Origin: AL-N1 sp039178835
Lineage (GTDB): Bacteria; Chloroflexota; Chloroflexia; Chloroflexales; Roseiflexaceae
Assembly: GCA_039178835.1 (NCBI GenBank)
Contig: JBCDFA010000003.1
Location: 1 to 64,000 of the forward strand
Length of the DNA stretch: 64,000 nt
Direction: 5' to 3'
Shown: in pieces, positions 60,408 through 64,000 of the stretch
How positions within the stretch are numbered: position 1 is the first letter of the stretch
How the letters are laid out: each line of letters starts with the position of its first letter
The notes under the pieces: generated by a model
Databases searched by the model: none
Seen by the model: the letters and a program-made list of their open reading frames with translations, nothing else
Told to the model about the DNA's origin: nothing
Program-made: the position numbers and the translations under genes

Positions 60408-61331
60408 TTGAAAGAGCTTATTCAGCGTACACGCAAGAGCTTTACGGCAGTTCAACAACCGCCAATGCCTAACCTTCCTGATGATCTTTGGGTCAAGTGC
60501 TCCTCGTGCCGTGAACTCATCTATCGCAAGCAGCTTCAGGATCATTTTGGTGTGTGCCCTCGTTGTGATCATCATATGCGCTTGAACAGTCATGAATGGT
60601 TGCGCCTCTTTGATGAGGGGTCGTTCCAAGAACGTGATACGGGCCTACGATCAACTGATCCACTGGATTTCGTTTCCCTGGACACGTCGTATGCGGACAA
60701 GCTAAATGAAGCTCAGGGCCGAACATCCTTGTCCGACGTGGTGCTGAGTGGACAAGGTACTGTTGAGGGGCTGCCAGTAGCTGTCGCTATTTGTGATTTC
60801 CGTTTTATGGGCGCTTCAATGGGAAGCGTTTATGGTGAAAAGATAGCACGAGCAGCTGAACATGCCGCACACCACGAAATGCCATTGTTGACGATTAACT
60901 CCAGTGGTGGTGCACGAATGCAAGAAGGGCTTATTTCATTGATGCAAATGGCCAAAATTACGATGGCTCTCACGCGGCTTGCCGATGTGCGCCAGCCGCA
61001 TATCTCACTACTGACTGATCCTTGCTACGGCGGCGTGACAGCATCGTATGCCTCAGTTGCCGACATTATTATTGCTGAGCCGGGTGCCAACATCGGGTTT
61101 GCTGGCAAGTGGGTGATTGAGCAAACCATTCGTCAAAAATTGCCGGCTGATTTTCAAACGGCTGAATTCATGCTAGAACACGGCATGATCGATATGATTG
61201 TGTCACGAAACGAGATGCGTGCAACACTTGCGAAACTAGCTCGTTTATACACCTACGCTGATCGGGTGATAGACACAACGAAACATAACAATCGAGAAGA
61301 ACGTGTAAAAGTAGTGCGCTCAGTAGCCTAA
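60408..61331 (+). CDS. accD: Acetyl-CoA carboxylase carboxyltransferase, beta subunit
   Basis: With AccA it transfers carboxybiotin CO2 to acetyl-CoA, giving malonyl-CoA. The N-terminal zinc ribbon is WVKCSSC...CPRCDHH; the crotonase-fold core has INSSGGARMQEGLISLMQMA and LLTDPCYGGVTASYASV with GANIGFAGKWVIEQT. The TTG at 60408 is preceded by GAGGAGG at five bases and gives 307 residues, usual size. accA starts 31 bases on, and mcr, which uses malonyl-CoA, follows. The biotin carboxylase and carrier genes are not in the window. Confidence 0.95.
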   Translation: MKELIQRTRKSFTAVQQPPMPNLPDDLWVKCSSCRELIYRKQLQDHFGVCPRCDHHMRLNSHEWLRLFDEGSFQERDTGLRSTDPLDFVSLDTSYADKLNEAQGRTSLSDVVLSGQGTVEGLPVAVAICDFRFMGASMGSVYGEKIARAAEHAAHHEMPLLTINSSGGARMQEGLISLMQMAKITMALTRLADVRQPHISLLTDPCYGGVTASYASVADIIIAEPGANIGFAGKWVIEQTIRQKLPADFQTAEFMLEHGMIDMIVSRNEMRATLAKLARLYTYADRVIDTTKHNNREERVKVVRSVA

Positions 61332-61362
61332 GCTTAGTGAAAATAAAAAGAAATTTGATTGT

Positions 61363-62232
61363 ATGAATGAAGCAATACAGGTTGAGCCCCAGACTTTAAG
61401 CTCATGGGGTCGTGTTCAATTAGCACGCCATCCTCAAAGACCACGTACATTAGACTACATCCACGGATTGTGTGAAGATTTTGTCGAGTTACATGGTGAC
61501 CGGCGTTTCGGTGATGATCAAGCAATTGTTGGTGGTATCGCTACTTTTAATCAGCAAACCATTATGATAATTGGCCATCAAAAAGGCCGTAATACCCGTG
61601 AAAATGTCCAGCGAAATTTTGGTATGGCGCATCCTGAAGGATATCGTAAAGCATTACGTCTCTTTCAACACGCCGAGAAATTTGGGTTTCCAATTTTGTG
61701 TTTGATTGATACACCAGGTGCCAATCCCAATCAAAATTCTGAAGAGCGTGGCCAGGCCAATGCAATTGCTGAAAGCATTTGGACGATGGCCAAATTGCAA
61801 ACACCGATCATCGCTTGTGTGATCGGTGAAGGTGGGAGTGGTGGTGCACTGGCTATTGGTGTTGCTGATCGATTGCTTATGCTTGAAAACTCTATCTACT
61901 CTGTAGCTTCGCCAGAAGCCGCAGCATCAATTCTGTGGCGTGATGCTGCGAAAGCGCCAGAAGCTGCCCAGGCTATGCGAATTACGGCACCAGAGTTGCA
62001 GGAACTACATATTGTTGATAGTGTCATCCTAGAACCATTGGGAGGTGCACACACCGACCATTTATCTGTCATAACCTCGTTGCAATGCGCAATTACCAGT
62101 AATCTGAGAGAGCTTCAGGAACTCACTATATCCGCACTTGTATCTCTGCGATACGCAAAATATCGGGCAATTGGAAACTATCAAGATACGGCACATTATT
62201 CGTTGGGAAGCGTATCCGGTTTTATGAGTTAG
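61363..62232 (+). CDS. accA: Acetyl-CoA carboxylase carboxyltransferase, alpha subunit
   Basis: Partner of AccD. The core motifs are RTLDYIHGLCEDFVELHGDR, MIIGHQKGRNTRENVQRNFG, MAHPEGYRKALRL, IDTPGANPNQNSEERGQ and CVIGEGGSGGALAIGVADRL. At 289 residues it is about 30 shorter than the E. coli subunit, mostly at the N-terminus. It precedes the malonyl-CoA reductase gene by 101 bases on the same strand. Confidence 0.95.
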   Translation: MNEAIQVEPQTLSSWGRVQLARHPQRPRTLDYIHGLCEDFVELHGDRRFGDDQAIVGGIATFNQQTIMIIGHQKGRNTRENVQRNFGMAHPEGYRKALRLFQHAEKFGFPILCLIDTPGANPNQNSEERGQANAIAESIWTMAKLQTPIIACVIGEGGSGGALAIGVADRLLMLENSIYSVASPEAAASILWRDAAKAPEAAQAMRITAPELQELHIVDSVILEPLGGAHTDHLSVITSLQCAITSNLRELQELTISALVSLRYAKYRAIGNYQDTAHYSLGSVSGFMS

Positions 62233-62333
62233 GTTATTGAATAACATACGTTCGTTTCATCAGTTATTTCATTTTTTAAAATAAGATGCTTTATTGTTGT
62301 ATGCCTCATGGCTCACAATGAGGAGGTTTTCTA

Positions 62334-64000
62334 ATGTCACTCCATAATGGTCGTCAAGGGCGACTCGACGGCAAAGTTGCCATTATTACCGGTGGTGCTG
62401 GGAATATTGGTGAAATCATTACACGGCGCTATCTGGGTGAAGGTGCGACAGTTGTTATTACTGGACGCACCGAATTGAAGTTGGAGCGCTATCGCCAACA
62501 GCTTATTGATGAGGAACAGGTTGCACCTGAGCGGATTATCGCGGTTGCTTTTGATGGAAGTAATATGCAGCAGGTCCGCATTGGCATTGAAACCATCTTC
62601 GCTAAGACAGGTCGTATTGATATCTTGGTTAACAATGCTGGTACTGCTGGTCCCCGTCGTCGCCTTGTTGACGTTCCTCTGAAAGAGCAGGATCTGCAAA
62701 GCCCTGATACAGAAACGCTTGGCCAGGCGGTAGGTAATCTGCTCAGTATTACCTGGAACATGACACGTGCTGTTGCTCCTCATATGCAGCCTGGTAGTAG
62801 TATCGTGAATGTCTCAACGATTTTTTCAAGAACGGATTACTATGGACGCATCCCATATGTCGTTCCTAAAGCGGCCCTCAATGTCTTGAGTGAGCAGTGT
62901 GCTCGTGAGCTTGGTGAGCAGGGTATTCGGCTCAACACCATTTACCCCGGCCCAATCGATAGTGAGCGTATCCGTACGGTGTTCAAATCGATGGATGAAT
63001 TGAAAGGCATTCCCGACGGAACAACTGCGAATGGCTTTTTTGACATCATGCGCCTCAAGCGGGTAGGTAACTCAGGTGATCTTGAGAAAGGCTTTCCGAA
63101 GCCAGTTGATGTAGCAGATAGTGTAGTTTTCCTTGGGAGCGATGAAGCCGCTGCCTATAGTGGTCATATCTTTGAGGTAACCAATGGAATGGACGTTCCC
63201 GCTGAGAGTCGCACGACGCTCGTAGCCTGGCCAGAACGACGCAATATCCAATTTACAGACGAGGTAGTGCTGATCTGTGCTGGTGAACAGATCGATGATT
63301 CGTTGCATCTCGCACAAACACTCCAGAGCTATGGGGCCAAAGTTGCGCTAGCCTTCCGCGAGGGAACCACATTGGATGCAGTCGAAGAAACCATGGACTC
63401 TCAGGAATTGCTCTTGTGTTCCCTAACACCACATGATCCCTCAAGCTTTGAGATTGCATTTGATCGAATACGTGCTACTCATGGTGAGCCCAATCACATC
63501 ATTATACTCCCTGCGTACAATATCTCACACTATCACACAATGCCATCAAAAAACTCGGCATACCTCACCGAGGCCGATGACACCATTATCGGTCAATTTC
63601 TCGACAATGAAATTACAGGTATGATGAGTCTGGCAAGTCAGCTGATGCAGTATTGGGAGAATCGACCACCAACACAAACACCGCATATCATCTTTGCGAG
63701 CAATGGTGATGATGCGCGCAACAATACCTATGCCAAAGTCTTAAGTGCGGCGTTGGAGCAATTGATACGTGTATGGCGCCACGAGTCTACACTCGATGCA
63801 GCTCGCTCTAATGGAAAGCAAGCGTCGACCGCAATCCGTGCTCACCAGATTATTCGCTACACCAACGACAGCGATAAGAGCCGTGACTATGCGCATATGT
63901 GGATGGCCGATGTGCTGGCAAACCAGCGTAACATGGAAGAAATCAATCTGGTCTTGCCAAAACAGATCGAGCCAATGCGAGGTGTCCACCGTTCCCTGCC
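62334..64000 (+). CDS. mcr: Malonyl-CoA reductase (bifunctional), N-terminal 555 residues; gene cut by right edge
   Basis: Reduces malonyl-CoA to malonate semialdehyde (C-terminal half) and on to 3-hydroxypropionate (N-terminal half), using NADPH, in the 3-hydroxypropionate bi-cycle. The N-terminal short-chain-dehydrogenase fold is clear: NADP motif TGGAGNIGE (19-27), VNNAGTAGPRRRL, NVSTIFSR (Ser161) and IPYVVPKAAL (Tyr175, Lys179), with GPIDSERIRTVF. It aligns well by eye with the Chloroflexus aurantiacus enzyme, including LICAGEQI and QLIRVWRHE. AGGAGG precedes the ATG. The whole C-terminal half lies outside the window. Together with accD-accA it joins malonyl-CoA supply and use. Confidence 0.95.
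   Translation, partial: MSLHNGRQGRLDGKVAIITGGAGNIGEIITRRYLGEGATVVITGRTELKLERYRQQLIDEEQVAPERIIAVAFDGSNMQQVRIGIETIFAKTGRIDILVNNAGTAGPRRRLVDVPLKEQDLQSPDTETLGQAVGNLLSITWNMTRAVAPHMQPGSSIVNVSTIFSRTDYYGRIPYVVPKAALNVLSEQCARELGEQGIRLNTIYPGPIDSERIRTVFKSMDELKGIPDGTTANGFFDIMRLKRVGNSGDLEKGFPKPVDVADSVVFLGSDEAAAYSGHIFEVTNGMDVPAESRTTLVAWPERRNIQFTDEVVLICAGEQIDDSLHLAQTLQSYGAKVALAFREGTTLDAVEETMDSQELLLCSLTPHDPSSFEIAFDRIRATHGEPNHIIILPAYNISHYHTMPSKNSAYLTEADDTIIGQFLDNEITGMMSLASQLMQYWENRPPTQTPHIIFASNGDDARNNTYAKVLSAALEQLIRVWRHESTLDAARSNGKQASTAIRAHQIIRYTNDSDKSRDYAHMWMADVLANQRNMEEINLVLPKQIEPMRGVHRSL

Overview
The window is bacterial chromosome, gene-dense on both strands, and most likely comes from a Chloroflexota bacterium of the order Chloroflexales. 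The strongest pointer is at the right edge: carboxyltransferase genes accD and accA followed by the start of a Chloroflexus-type malonyl-CoA reductase, an enzyme of the 3-hydroxypropionate bi-cycle of filamentous anoxygenic phototrophs. A methylmalonyl-CoA mutase catalytic subunit, used in the same cycle, lies at 30.7-32.4 kb. An N-terminal cysteine-rich cap of a kind I associate with Chloroflexota proteins (21.5-23.1 kb), an Actinobacteria/Chloroflexi-like IleRS and frequent TTG starts fit too. No photosystem gene, rRNA, tRNA, CRISPR array, transposase or prophage was seen.

Layout. 0-1.9 kb: ileS (cut by the left edge) with a T-box leader. 2.2-8.7 kb: an ECF-type sigma factor, a zinc-less anti-sigma-like protein, a TPR-CHAT (caspase-like) protease, a stretch of palindromic dispersed repeats, and a secreted subtilase with a long poly-aspartate insert. 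8.8-11.2 kb: a secreted GH16 glucanase nested inside a CBM11-like module, with a consensus promoter and a LacI-type operator. 11.3-13.9 kb: acyl-CoA synthetase plus methyltransferase. 14-21.5 kb: rpsB-tsf-pyrH-frr-uppS-cdsA-rseP, running on into a split, membrane-anchored Cas4-like nuclease and two small unknown genes. 21.5-25 kb: a GerMN lipoprotein-like protein, a phosphoesterase and an arginase-family enzyme. 25-30.5 kb: rsmD-coaD-(coiled coil)-yceD-rpmF-fabH-fabD-fabG-like, with a perfect palindrome over the -10 box of the yceD promoter.

30.7-38.3 kb: methylmalonyl-CoA mutase, a membrane-anchored STAND-type ATPase, an AT-rich orphan gene, Tex, an orphan and apparently dead HepT homologue, and GDP-mannose dehydratase. 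38.4-47.3 kb (minus strand): a REC-GGDEF regulator with a very large TPR protein and an FFLEE-family protein, then an alcohol dehydrogenase-SPFH-sugar kinase operon. 47.5-60 kb: fmt, a C-terminal-processing-protease-like protein, a lysophospholipase-like hydrolase, several small enzymes, an RsbR-like STAS protein, a 7TM histidine kinase and a sugar-phosphate mutarotase. 60.4-64 kb: accD-accA-mcr.

The most notable assemblies are the sigma/anti-sigma/TPR-CHAT cassette, whose layout parallels the protease-released sigma factor of type III-E CRISPR systems but has no CRISPR, and the two-gene Cas4-like nuclease whose active-site and Fe-S ligands are divided between two membrane-anchored polypeptides.
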